A DNA stretch of 64,000 nt from a bacterium HR37 (GTDB lineage Bacteria; Desulfobacterota_D; UBA1144; Nemesobacterales; CSP1-2), in NCBI GenBank assembly GCA_002898375.1, contig BEIN01000013.1:1-64000 (forward strand). The letters run 5' to 3'. A program made the position numbers and the translations under genes. Positions 24,608 to 34,031 of the stretch are shown in pieces (position 1 is the stretch's first letter; every line of letters starts with the position of its first letter). The notes below the pieces were generated by a model. It saw only the letters and a list, made by a program, of their open reading frames with translations. It made no database searches and had not been told where the DNA came from.

Positions 24608-25140
24608 AGTCGGTATTGCTTATTGTTGCCTTTACACTTGCTTTTACCGTTATTTTCCTGCTGGATGTATTGGGTAAAAGAAGACAGAGGAGAGCTAAGT
24701 ATCTTTACAAAAAAGCGTTTGATGTATTTAACAGGATTAACTGGAATATGAGTGCAGCTCAGGTAAAGGATGTTTTTAAGGGAAGGGAGTTTTCCGATTA
24801 TAGGGAGAGAAAAGGAGTTTTATTTCTCGGTTACAGGGATAATCATAACGGTCTAGATACAGTAGTTAGTTTCTGTTTTGTAAACGGAGGAGAAAGACTG
24901 GTTAGGGTCAAATTTGTTTTTTTGGGTATATCGAAAATCGATCTGGACCTTATCTTTGAAAGGCTCTGTTCTTTACATGGTTTACCGCTTCCCCCTGATA
25001 GGGGATCAGAGGCTATATGGGATTTAAAGGAGGGTTTCCTTATACTAAGGGGTTTGGAAGCACAGGCCCAGCTTATACTACGGAATAAGGGATACGAAAA
25101 TGATGACCTAACACAGGAGAAGCACCTAGGGTTTAAATAA
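24604..25140 (+). CDS. Uncharacterised single-pass membrane protein
   Basis: The 178-residue protein starts with one transmembrane helix ([20 protein letters not shown]) followed by a basic stretch ([12 protein letters not shown]) and a soluble domain. That region has a helix with [15 protein letters not shown], resembling the start of SmpA/BamE-like folds, and strands thereafter. I cannot identify the family. It overlaps the upstream lipoprotein gene by 4 bp, so the two are very likely coupled, and is convergent with trpS, overlapping its end by 15 bp. Confidence 0.6.
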   Translation: MKSVLLIVAFTLAFTVIFLLDVLGKRRQRRAKYLYKKAFDVFNRINWNMSAAQVKDVFKGREFSDYRERKGVLFLGYRDNHNGLDTVVSFCFVNGGERLVRVKFVFLGISKIDLDLIFERLCSLHGLPLPPDRGSEAIWDLKEGFLILRGLEAQAQLILRNKGYENDDLTQEKHLGFK

Positions 25141-26130
25141 CCCCATATGGCTTATTATCTCATCCATGTTCTTCTTTGCTATCTCATAGGCTTTCTGTGT
25201 TCCCCTGCGAAGTATCTCTCTTACCTCATCTGTTCTCCTCTCGTAGTAGCTTCGCTTTTCACGTATTGGGTCTAGGAAGTTGTTTATTGCTCGTGCAAGC
25301 TTTTGCTTAACCTCTACATCTCCTACTTTACCGGCACGGTAACGCCTTTTTAGGTCTTCAACCTCTTCCTTATCGGGATTGAATATATCATGGTAGATAA
25401 ATACGGGGTTTCCTTCAACAGTTCCAGGTATATCAGCTCTTATCCGTTTTGGATCCGTGTACATGCTTCTAACCCTTTCCTCCACCGTCTTTGGGTCATC
25501 CGATAGGTATATGCAGTTGTTTAGGCTTTTACTCATCTTACGGCTTCCATCTGTTCCCACAAGGCGTGGAACATCACTTACAATGGCTTCGGGTTCCGGG
25601 AAGAATGTACCGTAAATATGGTTAAAACGTCTTGCCAGCTCTCGTGTTAGTTCAAGGTGGCTTAACTGGTCTTCTCCTACGGGAACTTTTGATGCTTTAA
25701 AAATAAGTATATCAGCTGCCATAAGGATTGGGTATCCAAGAAGCCCTACAGAGTAGTTCTCCCCAACTCCCATATCCTGGGCTTTTTCTTTTAAAGTTGG
25801 TATGCGCTGGGCTCTGGGAACTGGACATAGCATAGACAGTATGGTATATAGCTCCGTTATATAGGGAATCTGTGATTGTATGTAAAAGGTGGAGCGGTTT
25901 GGGTCAAGACCCACACTTAACCAGTCTATAACCATATCGAGGACGTTTTGCTCAACCTCTTCAATCTTATCGTAGTGGGTTGTTAGCATATGAAGGTCAG
26001 CTACCAGGAAAAAACACTCATACTCGTCCTGAAACCTTATCCGATTTTGCAGGGATCCAACCCAGTGTCCAAGATGGAGTCGTCCTGTGGGACGGTCACC
26101 TGTAACAAGAATTGGTTTTGTGTTTGTCAT
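25126..26130 (-). CDS. trpS: Tryptophanyl-tRNA synthetase
   Basis: TrpS charges tRNA-Trp in the cytoplasm. The 334-residue protein is of normal length for the bacterial type. It carries the HIGH-like motif in [19 protein letters not shown] (residues about 12-30), the tryptophan-pocket region and the KMSKS signature in [15 protein letters not shown] (about 195-210). The ATG at 26130 is divergent from dcd. Its 3' end overlaps the convergent membrane protein gene by 15 bp. Confidence 0.97.
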   Translation of the reverse strand: MTNTKPILVTGDRPTGRLHLGHWVGSLQNRIRFQDEYECFFLVADLHMLTTHYDKIEEVEQNVLDMVIDWLSVGLDPNRSTFYIQSQIPYITELYTILSMLCPVPRAQRIPTLKEKAQDMGVGENYSVGLLGYPILMAADILIFKASKVPVGEDQLSHLELTRELARRFNHIYGTFFPEPEAIVSDVPRLVGTDGSRKMSKSLNNCIYLSDDPKTVEERVRSMYTDPKRIRADIPGTVEGNPVFIYHDIFNPDKEEVEDLKRRYRAGKVGDVEVKQKLARAINNFLDPIREKRSYYERRTDEVREILRRGTQKAYEIAKKNMDEIISHMGLFKP

Positions 26131-26240
26131 AAGCGTTCCTCCACCTCTTTTTGTACGAGATAGTGCAAATGTGAACAGAACTCATATTATACACGATAAT
26201 AAGGCAAAGTTGCCAGACGAGTCTGTGAGGAGGGTGTAAA

Positions 26241-26759
26241 ATGAGCATCTTGACAAGAGAAGAGATCCTAAAGGAAATAGAGCGTGGAAACATAAAAATT
26301 GACCCGTTTTCAGAGAACCACCTTGGACCGGCCTCTTTAGATCTTCACCTTAGCAATGAGTTTAGGGTTTTTAAAAAGATGAGAAGGGTTATAGAGATAA
26401 AGGATGAGACAAGCTACGAGGATATAACTGAGAAGATAACCGTTGATAACCACCTTGTTCTGATGCCTGGAGAGATGGTTCTGGGAATAACCGTAGAAAA
26501 AATAACGCTTTCTCCTGGTATCTGTGGCTGGCTTGAGGGAAGGAGTAGATTTGCACGACTTGGACTTCTTGTACATATATCAACAAGCTTTATCCAGCCG
26601 GGTATAAGCAACAAGCAGTGTTTGGAGATAATAAACTTTAGCCCAATGCCTCTTGCGTTGTTTCCAGGCACATCGATATGCCAGTTCATTTTCCAGAGAA
26701 CTATAGGGGAGGCAAGGTACAGTGGAAGGTTTAAGGATCAGGATGAATACAATTTTTAA
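26241..26759 (+). CDS. dcd: dCTP deaminase
   Basis: The 172-residue protein belongs to the dCTP deaminase/dUTPase trimer family. It has LGPASLDLHLSN, PGEMVLGITVE, EGRSRFARLGLLVHIS, and CLEIINFSPMPLALFPG with CQFIFQR. The Glu in the LEIINF segment is the expected catalytic or substrate-binding residue. It converts dCTP to dUTP for thymidylate synthesis; some related proteins also hydrolyse dUTP, which I cannot exclude. A ribosome binding site GGAGG lies 8 bp upstream. It is divergent from trpS and convergent with the OmpA-like lipoprotein gene. Confidence 0.93.
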   Translation: MSILTREEILKEIERGNIKIDPFSENHLGPASLDLHLSNEFRVFKKMRRVIEIKDETSYEDITEKITVDNHLVLMPGEMVLGITVEKITLSPGICGWLEGRSRFARLGLLVHISTSFIQPGISNKQCLEIINFSPMPLALFPGTSICQFIFQRTIGEARYSGRFKDQDEYNF

Positions 26760-26804
26760 CTAGTACGGAGGGTAAACTCCTTTGCGCAGGGGATACTCTG
26801 GTCG

Positions 26805-27767
26805 TTATAACCCTGGTTCTCTGTAAACACGTATAGGTATGAACCTCACCCTTCTGTTAAGCTGGTATGCTTCCTCAGTGGTTCCTGAAGCAAACTGTGA
26901 TGTCTCTCCTCTGCTTACAGCGGTTATTCTAAATGGCTCTATCCCAAGGTTAACCAGATACTCTTTTACAGCCTCTGCCCTTTTCTGCCCAAGCCAGAGG
27001 TTGTATTCGGTAGGACCCCTTGTATCTGCGTATCCTTCGATTACTATGTTGATAGCAGGGTTTTCCTTTAACACATTGGCGTTTTCTCTAAGGACAGGCT
27101 CAGCATCCGGTCTTATATAGTATTTATCGAAATCAAAAAACACGTCCATGAGCCCGTATTCTTGCTCTGTAGGGAGAGGGGGAGGAGGCGGTATGAGTTC
27201 TTTTTCCATAAGGATCTCCTGTATTCTTGAGGTTATCTTTTTCTCAAGGTAACCGTTTGATTTAACCGTTCCTAGATACCCTATCTTGTAATCATAGTAG
27301 GGCATTATTCTGTAATCAATCTGAAGCTCTGTTTCTGAAGAGGTTAGCGGCTTTAGTTTTATTTTTAGTTTCTCCTTTACGAATTTGGGATTCGGTGGAG
27401 CCGGAGGTGGGGTGAGTTTCTCAAAGTGGGATATACGCCTTAGGTATGGTTTAACTCTTGAGTTTTTTATATCATCGTTGGATGGTTCTACATAGACCCT
27501 GGAATACTCGTTAAATGAGGGGTTGTATACGTATGAGGTCATAAACTCTACAATTCCCTTTTCCTTATCTACGGCTTTAGTATCCCAGTTTAGTTCCTTT
27601 ATTGCTCTAGTTGTTGCCTCCCAAACTTCGTCATAAGAACTACTGAAGACCACAGGTTTGTTTTCGTAAAAGCCCTTTTTGGGGGGTTCAACCGGAACTT
27701 CACCTATACATCCAAGAAGAAGTACCAGCGCTGTTAAAAGCATTATCTTCTTGTTTCTATCTTTCAT
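26805..27767 (-). CDS. OmpA-domain lipoprotein with an extra N-terminal domain
   Basis: The frame is open to 27986, but the start at 27767 gives a classic lipoprotein signal (KKIMLLTALVLLLGCIGEVP, lipobox LLGC), and the upstream part overlaps the neighbouring gene and is non-coding in character. The 320-residue protein has a ~160-residue domain shared with the lipoprotein at 24008-24607, then a linker (PPPPPLPTE), and an OmpA/MotB C-terminal domain. The latter is shown by VFFDFDKYYIRPDAEPVLRE, IEGYADTRGPTEYN and LWLGQKRAEAVKEYL. It should anchor the outer membrane to peptidoglycan, Pal-like, but the N-terminal domain makes it different from standard Pal. It follows a small exported protein gene by 22 bp. 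Confidence 0.88.
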   Translation of the reverse strand: MKDRNKKIMLLTALVLLLGCIGEVPVEPPKKGFYENKPVVFSSSYDEVWEATTRAIKELNWDTKAVDKEKGIVEFMTSYVYNPSFNEYSRVYVEPSNDDIKNSRVKPYLRRISHFEKLTPPPAPPNPKFVKEKLKIKLKPLTSSETELQIDYRIMPYYDYKIGYLGTVKSNGYLEKKITSRIQEILMEKELIPPPPPLPTEQEYGLMDVFFDFDKYYIRPDAEPVLRENANVLKENPAINIVIEGYADTRGPTEYNLWLGQKRAEAVKEYLVNLGIEPFRITAVSRGETSQFASGTTEEAYQLNRRVRFIPIRVYREPGL

Positions 27768-27789
27768 AAACCTGGTTCTCCTTTCTGGG

Positions 27790-28134
27790 TTAGTCGTGGG
27801 TACATGTTCTTGCAAGCTCTTTTCCCTTTTGATGGTATATGTGTACACAGAAGGGTTGTCTAAGGGCAGTTCTTCCCCTTTCAGCCAGTATATCGGCAAG
27901 ATTTTTTGCTTTCTCTGGACTGGGTGGAGAACCCACGGCTTTTGATGATGTTTGTATCCATAATGATATTGGGGATCTCCACTCAAGGTCTACTACACCT
28001 GGAAGGCTTTTTATAATGGCGGTAAAGTGCTTCTGAGCAGGGGTTAAGGTATATTCTGCAGCGCTTGATGTGGATTTATATTCCAGAAAAAGCCCGATAA
28101 GCAGAAGAGGAATAAGAAACTTTGGGAATTTCAT
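27790..28134 (-). CDS. Small exported protein of unknown function
   Basis: The 114-residue protein has a signal peptide (KFPKFLIPLLLIGLFLEYKS, cleavage near SAA). The mature part reads like a small alpha/beta domain (YTLTPAQKHFTAIIKSLPGV, EWRSPISLWIQTSSKAVG, then a helix EKAKNLADILAERGR and a final strand CVHIYHQKGKELAR). It lies directly upstream of the OmpA-like lipoprotein gene on the same strand, suggesting a joint envelope role. I do not recognise the family. Confidence 0.6.
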   Translation of the reverse strand: MKFPKFLIPLLLIGLFLEYKSTSSAAEYTLTPAQKHFTAIIKSLPGVVDLEWRSPISLWIQTSSKAVGSPPSPEKAKNLADILAERGRTALRQPFCVHIYHQKGKELARTCTHD

Positions 28135-28251
28135 CCTCTACGACCTCCTTTTAGAATTACATTAGTTATACCATCACAGGTTGCTCTGTGTCTAGTATCT
28201 TGTTTTTAATGTCTATTTACCGAAATTGGGTATATTATAAACAGGTTAACG

Positions 28252-29373
28252 ATGTTAAATGGGAAACAGGTCGTTTTTCTTATCTTTATACTGACATTTG
28301 CAGGGGTATTTTTGCTTCTCTTCTTTGATAACAGTGGTAGTGTAAAAACGGTAAGGGTTGAAAAAAGAAGGGTTATAAAATCGGTATATGCGTCAGGATA
28401 TGTAGAAACCGTATCGGGGGTTATTGTTAAATCTGAGGTCTCAGGTTACATTGAAAGGATCTTTGTAAGGGAAGGGCAAAGGGTAAGAAAGGGACAGGTA
28501 CTTGCCACTATATCAAACGAGTCTTTAAAGAAAAGCCTTGAGGAAGTAAGAACAAGAAAAAAATTTCTGCAGGAGAGGCTGGATGAGAACTCCTCATACC
28601 TTAGAGCACTTAGAAAGGATGTAGAGATAAGGAAACTAAACTCTGAGTACCTAAGGGATGTCTTCAATAGGAGAAGACTCCTTTTGGAAAAAGGACTGAT
28701 ATCAAGGGAGTTGTACGAGGAAGCACAGAGAAGCTATGAAATAGCTCAAAACGAGTATGAAAAGGCTCTGGATTTTTATCGTGATTCCCTGGAATCACTG
28801 AAAACAGAATTCCAAGCACTTCAGGCAAGGGAAGAGGGATTGTTAAGGGAGCTGGAGAAATACTCTATAAGATCTCCTGTAGATGGAGAGATTCTTAGGA
28901 AATTTGTGGAGGAAGGAGATTACGTAAATACGGTTTCGCAAAACAACCAGCTATTTTCCGTCGGTAACAGTAAAAACTTAGAGACCGTGCTGCTTGTTGA
29001 TGAGGAGTATGTTCCTCTGATTGAAGAGGGTTTTGAGGTTTTAGTGGCTACAGATGCGTTTCCCAATAGGGTATTTGAGGGACGAATTACTCTTATAGAG
29101 AAGGAGGCCGATAGGAGAACAAGAACCGTTAAGGTTAAGGCTGATGTAAGGTATCCGGAAAACATACCTGTAGGGGTAACCGTGGAGGCAAACATAATTC
29201 TAAGTGATAGGGAGGGACTGTTTATATCAAAGGAGGCCTATAGGGATGGTTATGTGGAAGTGGTTAAAGACGGAAAACTGGTTAAAACACCTGTAAGGGT
29301 TGGAATGGAAAAGGATAACTACATAGAGGTTATAGAGGGCCTTAAGGAGAACCAGGAAGTTATTGTTAGATGA
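28252..29373 (+). CDS. HlyD-type periplasmic adaptor (membrane fusion protein)
   Basis: The 373-residue protein has an N-terminal membrane anchor (VVFLIFILTFAGVFLLLFF) and a lipoyl half-motif (SEVSGYIERIFVREGQRVRKGQVLATI). A long alpha-helical hairpin follows (about 95-210), then the second lipoyl half (YSIRSPVDGEILRKFVEEGD) and beta-barrel and membrane-proximal domains. It links an inner-membrane transporter to an outer-membrane channel. The next two genes encode the permease and ATPase and start at 4-bp overlaps, so it is one operon of MacAB/DevBCA type. No outer-membrane channel gene is next to it. Confidence 0.92.
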   Translation: MLNGKQVVFLIFILTFAGVFLLLFFDNSGSVKTVRVEKRRVIKSVYASGYVETVSGVIVKSEVSGYIERIFVREGQRVRKGQVLATISNESLKKSLEEVRTRKKFLQERLDENSSYLRALRKDVEIRKLNSEYLRDVFNRRRLLLEKGLISRELYEEAQRSYEIAQNEYEKALDFYRDSLESLKTEFQALQAREEGLLRELEKYSIRSPVDGEILRKFVEEGDYVNTVSQNNQLFSVGNSKNLETVLLVDEEYVPLIEEGFEVLVATDAFPNRVFEGRITLIEKEADRRTRTVKVKADVRYPENIPVGVTVEANIILSDREGLFISKEAYRDGYVEVVKDGKLVKTPVRVGMEKDNYIEVIEGLKENQEVIVR

Positions 29374-30623
29374 ACCACGTTGTCTTTATAAGCTTTAAAT
29401 TGTTGAGTGAGAGAAAAAGACAGGCCATTGTGTCTGTACTTGGTGTTGCTATCGGTGTTACTGCGTTTATAGTGATGAGCTCCGTAATGATGGGGTTTCA
29501 GACTTACTTTATAGAGCAGGCTGTGGATATAAATGCGCATATAACTCTTAAAAATGAGGAACAGGATGAGGCCGATAGGATTCTTAGGGTTGCATATGGA
29601 GATGGTGTTATCTCAGAAGTTCTGGGTTCAAAACCAAAGGAAACGAAGGACAAGATTGTAGATTACAAGTTTATAATATCCAAATACATGCAGAGTGAGG
29701 ATATAAAAGGGGTTGCCCCTCACCTTACAGGGCAGGCCATAGTTCGTTACGGTATAAAGGAAAAATCAGTAAACATAATAGGAATAGACCCCCAACTGGA
29801 GGTAAAGGCTTCCATAATTGATAGGTTCATGGAGTTTAAAAGGTTAAACCAGCTAAATGTAGATAGAAACAGCATTATCCTTGGTAGTCTTGTTGCAAGG
29901 GACTTGGGTGTAAGAGAAATAGGGAAGAAAGTAACCCTTGTTGCTCCCAATGGGAGTGTACATGTTCTTAAGGTGGTTGATTTTTTTAATTCTGGTATAA
30001 CAAGCTTAGATCAAACAAGAGCCTATTTGCACCTTAGAACACTTCAGACGATTTTGGACAGACCCAATCAGGTAAACGAGCTTGTATTTAAGATAAAAGA
30101 TGTTGATGATGCAGAAAGGCTTTCCCGTGTTATTTCAAGAGAGACAGGATACTATGCTGAGAGCTGGCAAAAAGCATACAGCAACTTTCTTAAGATATTT
30201 CGTATGCAGAACTGGATAACCTACATGATTGTCTTTGCAATTCTTGTTGTTTCTGCCTTCGGGATATTTAACATCATGATGATGACCGTTCTTGAGAAAA
30301 AAAGGGATATAGCTATTCTTAAAGCAATAGGTTTTGAGGATAGGGAAATTACATGGATATTTGTATTTCAGGGAGTTTTTATTGGTTTTGTTGGGGCTAC
30401 ACTGGGGTGCCTTTTTGGTTATCTCCTACAGGAATGGCTCTCTTCTATTAGGTTTGAGGTGGTAGGTCTTATAAGAGCCAGAGGCTTTATTCTGGATAGA
30501 AGCCCTGTGTATTTTGTTTACGGGTTTGTTTTTGCCATGTTTTTTTCTACCCTTGCTTCTTTCTATCCTTCCTTTAAGGCATCAAAGCTTTTCCCTGTGG
30601 ATATATTCAGGAGCGGTGGATGA
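29370..30623 (+). CDS. ABC transporter permease (MacB/LolC-like FtsX family)
   Basis: The 417-residue protein has the FtsX/MacB topology: one N-terminal helix (VLGVAIGVTAFIVMSSVMMG), a large periplasmic domain (about 45-275), and three C-terminal helices (starting WITYMIVFAILVVSAFGIFN). A coupling-helix segment MTVLEKKRDIAILKAIGF is visible after the second helix. The periplasmic domain resembles the LolC/E type, so either lipoprotein or small-molecule transport is possible. Together with the adaptor it more likely works as a mechanotransmitting efflux pump. It overlaps both neighbours by 4 bp. Confidence 0.9.
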   Translation: MNHVVFISFKLLSERKRQAIVSVLGVAIGVTAFIVMSSVMMGFQTYFIEQAVDINAHITLKNEEQDEADRILRVAYGDGVISEVLGSKPKETKDKIVDYKFIISKYMQSEDIKGVAPHLTGQAIVRYGIKEKSVNIIGIDPQLEVKASIIDRFMEFKRLNQLNVDRNSIILGSLVARDLGVREIGKKVTLVAPNGSVHVLKVVDFFNSGITSLDQTRAYLHLRTLQTILDRPNQVNELVFKIKDVDDAERLSRVISRETGYYAESWQKAYSNFLKIFRMQNWITYMIVFAILVVSAFGIFNIMMMTVLEKKRDIAILKAIGFEDREITWIFVFQGVFIGFVGATLGCLFGYLLQEWLSSIRFEVVGLIRARGFILDRSPVYFVYGFVFAMFFSTLASFYPSFKASKLFPVDIFRSGG

Positions 30624-31285
30624 AAAAGGTACTTGAGGTAAAAAACATAAGAAAGGTAATAAGGGACAATGAGATACTAAAAGGGATTTCTCTCTCTGTG
30701 GAGGAAGGTGACTTCATAAGTATAATAGGTGTTTCGGGCTCAGGAAAAAGTACCCTCATGTACATTATGGGACTGCTTGATGAACCAACAGAAGGAGAGG
30801 TTCTCTTTGAAGGTGTAAGGGTTGACTTTAAGAACCACAGGCTACTTTCGGAGATCAGAAACAGAAAAATTGGGTTTGTTTTTCAGTTCCATTATTTGAT
30901 ACCGGAGTTGAGTGCGGCTGAAAACGTTATGGTTCCGATGCTTAAGACACAAAAAAGCAGAAAGGATGCCTTAAAAAGGGCTTTTAGTCTGCTGGCTGAA
31001 CTTGGGCTTAGAGGAAAGGAAAATAGAAAACCCTATGAGTTGTCTGGTGGTGAGCAGCAGAGGGTGGCAATAGCAAGGGCATTGGCAAACGACCCTCATA
31101 TACTTATGGCGGATGAGCCCACTGGCAACCTTGATTCAAAGAATACTGAAATTGTAATGGATATATTTCTTGCGTTAAACAGGATGGGAAGGACAATACT
31201 TATGGTTACCCATGAAATTGAACTTGCAAGGAGAACAAAAAAGATGGTAGAGATGAGAGATGGGGTTGTTGTTGGCATAAGATGA
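30620..31285 (+). CDS. ABC transporter ATPase (LolD/MacB-like)
   Basis: The 221-residue ATPase shows Walker A (GVSGSGKST, about 37-45), the Q-loop (FVFQFHYLIPELS), signature LSGGEQQRVAIARAL, Walker B ILMADEPTGNLDS and the H-loop (MVTHE). These details match the LolD/MacB branch. It would energise the permease encoded just upstream. The gene ends the three-gene operon; 136 bp of A+T-rich sequence follows before the isomerase gene. Confidence 0.95.
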   Translation: MKKVLEVKNIRKVIRDNEILKGISLSVEEGDFISIIGVSGSGKSTLMYIMGLLDEPTEGEVLFEGVRVDFKNHRLLSEIRNRKIGFVFQFHYLIPELSAAENVMVPMLKTQKSRKDALKRAFSLLAELGLRGKENRKPYELSGGEQQRVAIARALANDPHILMADEPTGNLDSKNTEIVMDIFLALNRMGRTILMVTHEIELARRTKKMVEMRDGVVVGIR

Positions 31286-31421
31286 ATTTTCAGATAAACT
31301 GTTTGACATAGTCGATTTTTTGTATTTGTTGTGTTATAGTTAATTTTTGAAAATTAAAAGAAAACAAATATATGTATGTTAAATATTAAAAAGTTTTTTT
31401 ATTTTTTTTTGGAGGTGTTAG

Positions 31422-31847
31422 ATGTCTGAAAAGATAGTAGAAGTAGGAGATACAGTTAGGTTTAGTTTTGTCGGTAAGTTTGGAGATGGCTCAATCTTTG
31501 ATACTTCTGATGAGCCAATATCTATAGAAATTGGAACCGGCAAACTTATAAAGGGGTTAGATAAAGAGATACTGGGAATGAAGGAAGGTGAGGAAAAGGA
31601 AATAACTGTTTCTCCGGAGGAAGGTTACGGTTTTGAAGACCCTAATCTTATTACAACTATTCCGTATGAGGCTTTTCAAAAGAACAATATTGAACCAAGG
31701 GTTGGTATGATGTTGAGAACCCCTCAGGGTGATTGCCACGTAACCGCTATATCTGGAAACGAAGTGGAGATTAGCTATAATCATCCGCTTGCTGGAAAGA
31801 CCTTGATATTCGATATAAAGATAGAAGAGATCATAAAGAAGAAATAG
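31422..31847 (+). CDS. FKBP-type peptidyl-prolyl isomerase (SlyD-like)
   Basis: The 141-residue protein has the split FKBP domain around an inserted IF chaperone flap (about residues 65-120), as in SlyD. Visible are YSFVGK-like VRFSFVGKFGDGSIFDT, IGTGKLIKGLDKEILGMKEG, VSPEEGYGFEDP, and then NHPLAGKTLIFDIKI. It has no His-rich C-terminal metal tail, unlike E. coli SlyD. It should be a cytoplasmic folding factor. An AGGAGGTG ribosome binding site (GGAGGTG near 31410-31416) precedes the start and a strong terminator follows. Confidence 0.93.
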   Translation: MSEKIVEVGDTVRFSFVGKFGDGSIFDTSDEPISIEIGTGKLIKGLDKEILGMKEGEEKEITVSPEEGYGFEDPNLITTIPYEAFQKNNIEPRVGMMLRTPQGDCHVTAISGNEVEISYNHPLAGKTLIFDIKIEEIIKKK

Positions 31848-31899
31848 CTTTTACCAAAGAAGCTGTGGTTCTGTTGTAAAAGAGCCGGTTACACAGAAG

Positions 31900-31930
31900 A
31901 AAGGGGAGAGTACTCTCTCCCCTTTTGTAT
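31900..31930 (+). terminator. Rho-independent terminator after the FKBP gene
   Basis: AAAGGGGAGAG (31900-31910) and CTCTCCCCTTT (31915-31925) form a perfect 11-bp stem with a TACT loop, and a short T-rich tail (TTTTGTATTTT) follows. It lies 53 bp after the stop of the isomerase gene; the flanking A-run on the other side means it may also serve the convergent MoeB-like gene at 31954. Confidence 0.9.
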
Positions 31931-31953
31931 TTTCTCTATATTGTTGGCAGGTG

Positions 31954-33105
31954 TTAGTATCTAGGCATTGAGGGATCGTATTTTTGAGCCCAGGCATCTA
32001 TTCCGCCTTTTAAGCTCTTTACCTTTTTAAAACCTATGCTTCTTAGGAAATTGGCTGCTCTTAGGCTTCTTACTCCGTGATGACAGTGAACGATTATCTC
32101 ATCAGCGGTATCAAGTTCGTTAACCCTTGATTGAAGTTCTCCCAGAGGGATTAGTTTTGAGCCCTCTATATGGCATATTTCGTATTCACCGGGCTCTCTT
32201 ACATCTAGTATAACCACGTTGTTTCTCTTGTTCTTTAGGATTTCATAGAACTCATCTACTGTAATTTCCAGATCAGAGCCATCACCTGCTACCTGTTCCT
32301 CCCCTCTTCCAAGACCACAGAACTCCTCATAGTCAATGAGTTCCTTGATCGTTGGGTTTTCTCCACAGATTGGGCAGTTGGGGTCTTTACGTAGCTTAAG
32401 CTCTTTTATCTTCATCTCCATTACGTCTATAAAGAGAAGTTTCCCTATTAAAGGGTTTCCTTTTCCGAGGATAAGCTTTATTGCCTCTGCTGCCTGAAGG
32501 GTTCCGATTATGCCTGGAAGGATACCAAGCACCCCTCCCTCTGCACAACTTGGAACCATACCTGGAGGAGGTGGTTCGGGATACAGACACCTGTAACATG
32601 GTCCCCTCTTTGCATCGAATACGCTTACCTGTCCTTCAAATCTGAATATGCTTCCGTATACGTTTGGCTTTCCTAGTAGAACGCAAGCATCGTTTACAAG
32701 ATAACGCGTGGCAAAGTTGTCTGTACCATCCACAATAACATCGTAGTTCTTCAGGATGTCAAGTGCGTTTTCCGATGTTAACCGCACATTGTAGGTCTCA
32801 ACTTCTACATCGGAGTTTATCTCCTTGATTCTCTCTTTTGCGGATTCAACTTTTAGCTTTCCTATCTTGCTTTCACCGTGGATAATCTGCCTTTGAAGGT
32901 TGCTGAAGTCTACAACGTCAAAGTCAACTATACCCAGGCGGCCTACACCTGCCGCTGCTAGGTAAAGCGCAAGTGGGGAGCCAAGTCCTCCTGCACCTAT
33001 GCATAGAACACTCGAAGATGAGAGTTTTTCCTGTCCTTTTATTCCAACCTCCGGCATTATAAGGTGTCTGCTGTAACGAAAGATCTGTTGGTTGGTAAGG
33101 GCCAT
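31954..33105 (-). CDS. MoeB/ThiF-type adenylyltransferase fused to a rhodanese domain
   Basis: The 383-residue protein combines an E1-like adenylyltransferase and a C-terminal rhodanese domain (about 285-380). The first shows SRHLIMPEVGIKGQEKL, the nucleotide loop IGAGGLGSPLALYLAAAGVG, the catalytic-type Cys in MVPSCAEGGVLG, and a zinc site (CYRC and CPIC). The rhodanese part has VVILDVREPGEYEICHIEGS and active-site HCHHGVRS. Such fusions activate the C-terminal Gly of sulfur-carrier proteins (MoaD, ThiS, CysO or similar) and hand sulfur to them. Which carrier is served is not shown by the neighbours. It is convergent with the FKBP gene. Confidence 0.93.
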   Translation of the reverse strand: MALTNQQIFRYSRHLIMPEVGIKGQEKLSSSSVLCIGAGGLGSPLALYLAAAGVGRLGIVDFDVVDFSNLQRQIIHGESKIGKLKVESAKERIKEINSDVEVETYNVRLTSENALDILKNYDVIVDGTDNFATRYLVNDACVLLGKPNVYGSIFRFEGQVSVFDAKRGPCYRCLYPEPPPPGMVPSCAEGGVLGILPGIIGTLQAAEAIKLILGKGNPLIGKLLFIDVMEMKIKELKLRKDPNCPICGENPTIKELIDYEEFCGLGRGEEQVAGDGSDLEITVDEFYEILKNKRNNVVILDVREPGEYEICHIEGSKLIPLGELQSRVNELDTADEIIVHCHHGVRSLRAANFLRSIGFKKVKSLKGGIDAWAQKYDPSMPRY

Positions 33106-33189
33106 CTTTACAACTCCTTGTTATAGGGATTTATAGTGATTCTACAAATCTTATAAAGATAATACAATCTGTCCATCTTTTCAAATTGA

Positions 33190-33951
33190 CTAAAGGCTCA
33201 TCTCCCGCTGTCTTATAAATGGTGTGTGTATCTGGTCCTTTTTATAGTTGCCGGTTAGCACATACACCACTATATTTATCCCCAACCTGAAGGCAAACTC
33301 ACGTTGTGCTTCTCCACCCGGAATGCACTCATATTGCCATCTTCCAAACTCGTCTTCTGACCATGCACCCCCTAGGTCGTTTCTTGAGTATATGATTGAG
33401 GTTCTGTCCTCGTCTTCAAAAGTAACTCCTTCTAGGTATGGTTTTACTATTTTTCGACCGCTTGCTGAGTGAAGCAGGTAAAATGATTTAAATAAAACGT
33501 GCTCTCTTGGTAGTTGCTTAAGAGGGTATTCCGGCAGTATCTCTCTGATTTCTTCTCTTATCTGGGTATCAAAGGTTGAGTTTTCTTCTCCGGATGTATC
33601 GTCAATAAGCACTGTTCCTCCCAACCTTAGAAACCTTCTTAGCCTTTTACGTTCTTCATCTGTAAAGGGATCAAATTCCCTATCCCCGGCTAGGTAGAGA
33701 AACGGATACAGGAAAAGATCAGGATCGGTTATGTTTAGGGTTTTCCTATCGAAAGATACCCTAACGCTGGTTCTTATATCCAGCGAGCTTAGGAGTCTCC
33801 TTGATGCTCGTGGGCGTGGATCCCAGTTTCCCCTATATATGATCTGGCAAAAGTTAAACCTAGAGGGCTCATAGGAGCCCATAAAAAAGGAAGAAATTAA
33901 CCCAAGTCCACCTTTTACAGTAGCTTTAATAAAGCCCCTTCTTGTTGGCAC
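33190..33951 (-). CDS. DUF4159 family exported protein
   Basis: The 253-residue protein starts with an export signal containing twin arginines (MPTRRGFIKATVKGGLG), suggesting the Tat route. The remainder matches the DUF4159 family as I know it: FNFCQIIYRGNWDPRPRASR, then YPFLYLAGDREFDPFTDEE, LRRFLRLGGTVLIDDTSGEE, and GGAWSEDEFGRWQYECIPGG. The fold is flavodoxin/GATase-like and no biochemical function is known. It stands alone on the minus strand between the MoeB-like gene and the divergent aminotransferase gene. Confidence 0.85.
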   Translation of the reverse strand: MPTRRGFIKATVKGGLGLISSFFMGSYEPSRFNFCQIIYRGNWDPRPRASRRLLSSLDIRTSVRVSFDRKTLNITDPDLFLYPFLYLAGDREFDPFTDEERKRLRRFLRLGGTVLIDDTSGEENSTFDTQIREEIREILPEYPLKQLPREHVLFKSFYLLHSASGRKIVKPYLEGVTFEDEDRTSIIYSRNDLGGAWSEDEFGRWQYECIPGGEAQREFAFRLGINIVVYVLTGNYKKDQIHTPFIRQREMSL

Positions 33952-34031
33952 TTTAGTTTATATTGAGTTCTTTATACCGAGGTGTCAAGTTTTGTTGATT
34001 CTTTTATTTATTTTGGTTAGCTTTCTTAAAA

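Noticed and set aside
27768-27986. N-terminal extension of the OmpA-like lipoprotein to 27986
   Set aside because: It overlaps the neighbouring exported protein gene and would bury the lipoprotein signal and lipobox 70 residues inside the protein.
31303-31340. TTGACA and TATAGT as a promoter for the FKBP gene
   Set aside because: The spacing between them is 26 bp, too long for a standard sigma-70 promoter.
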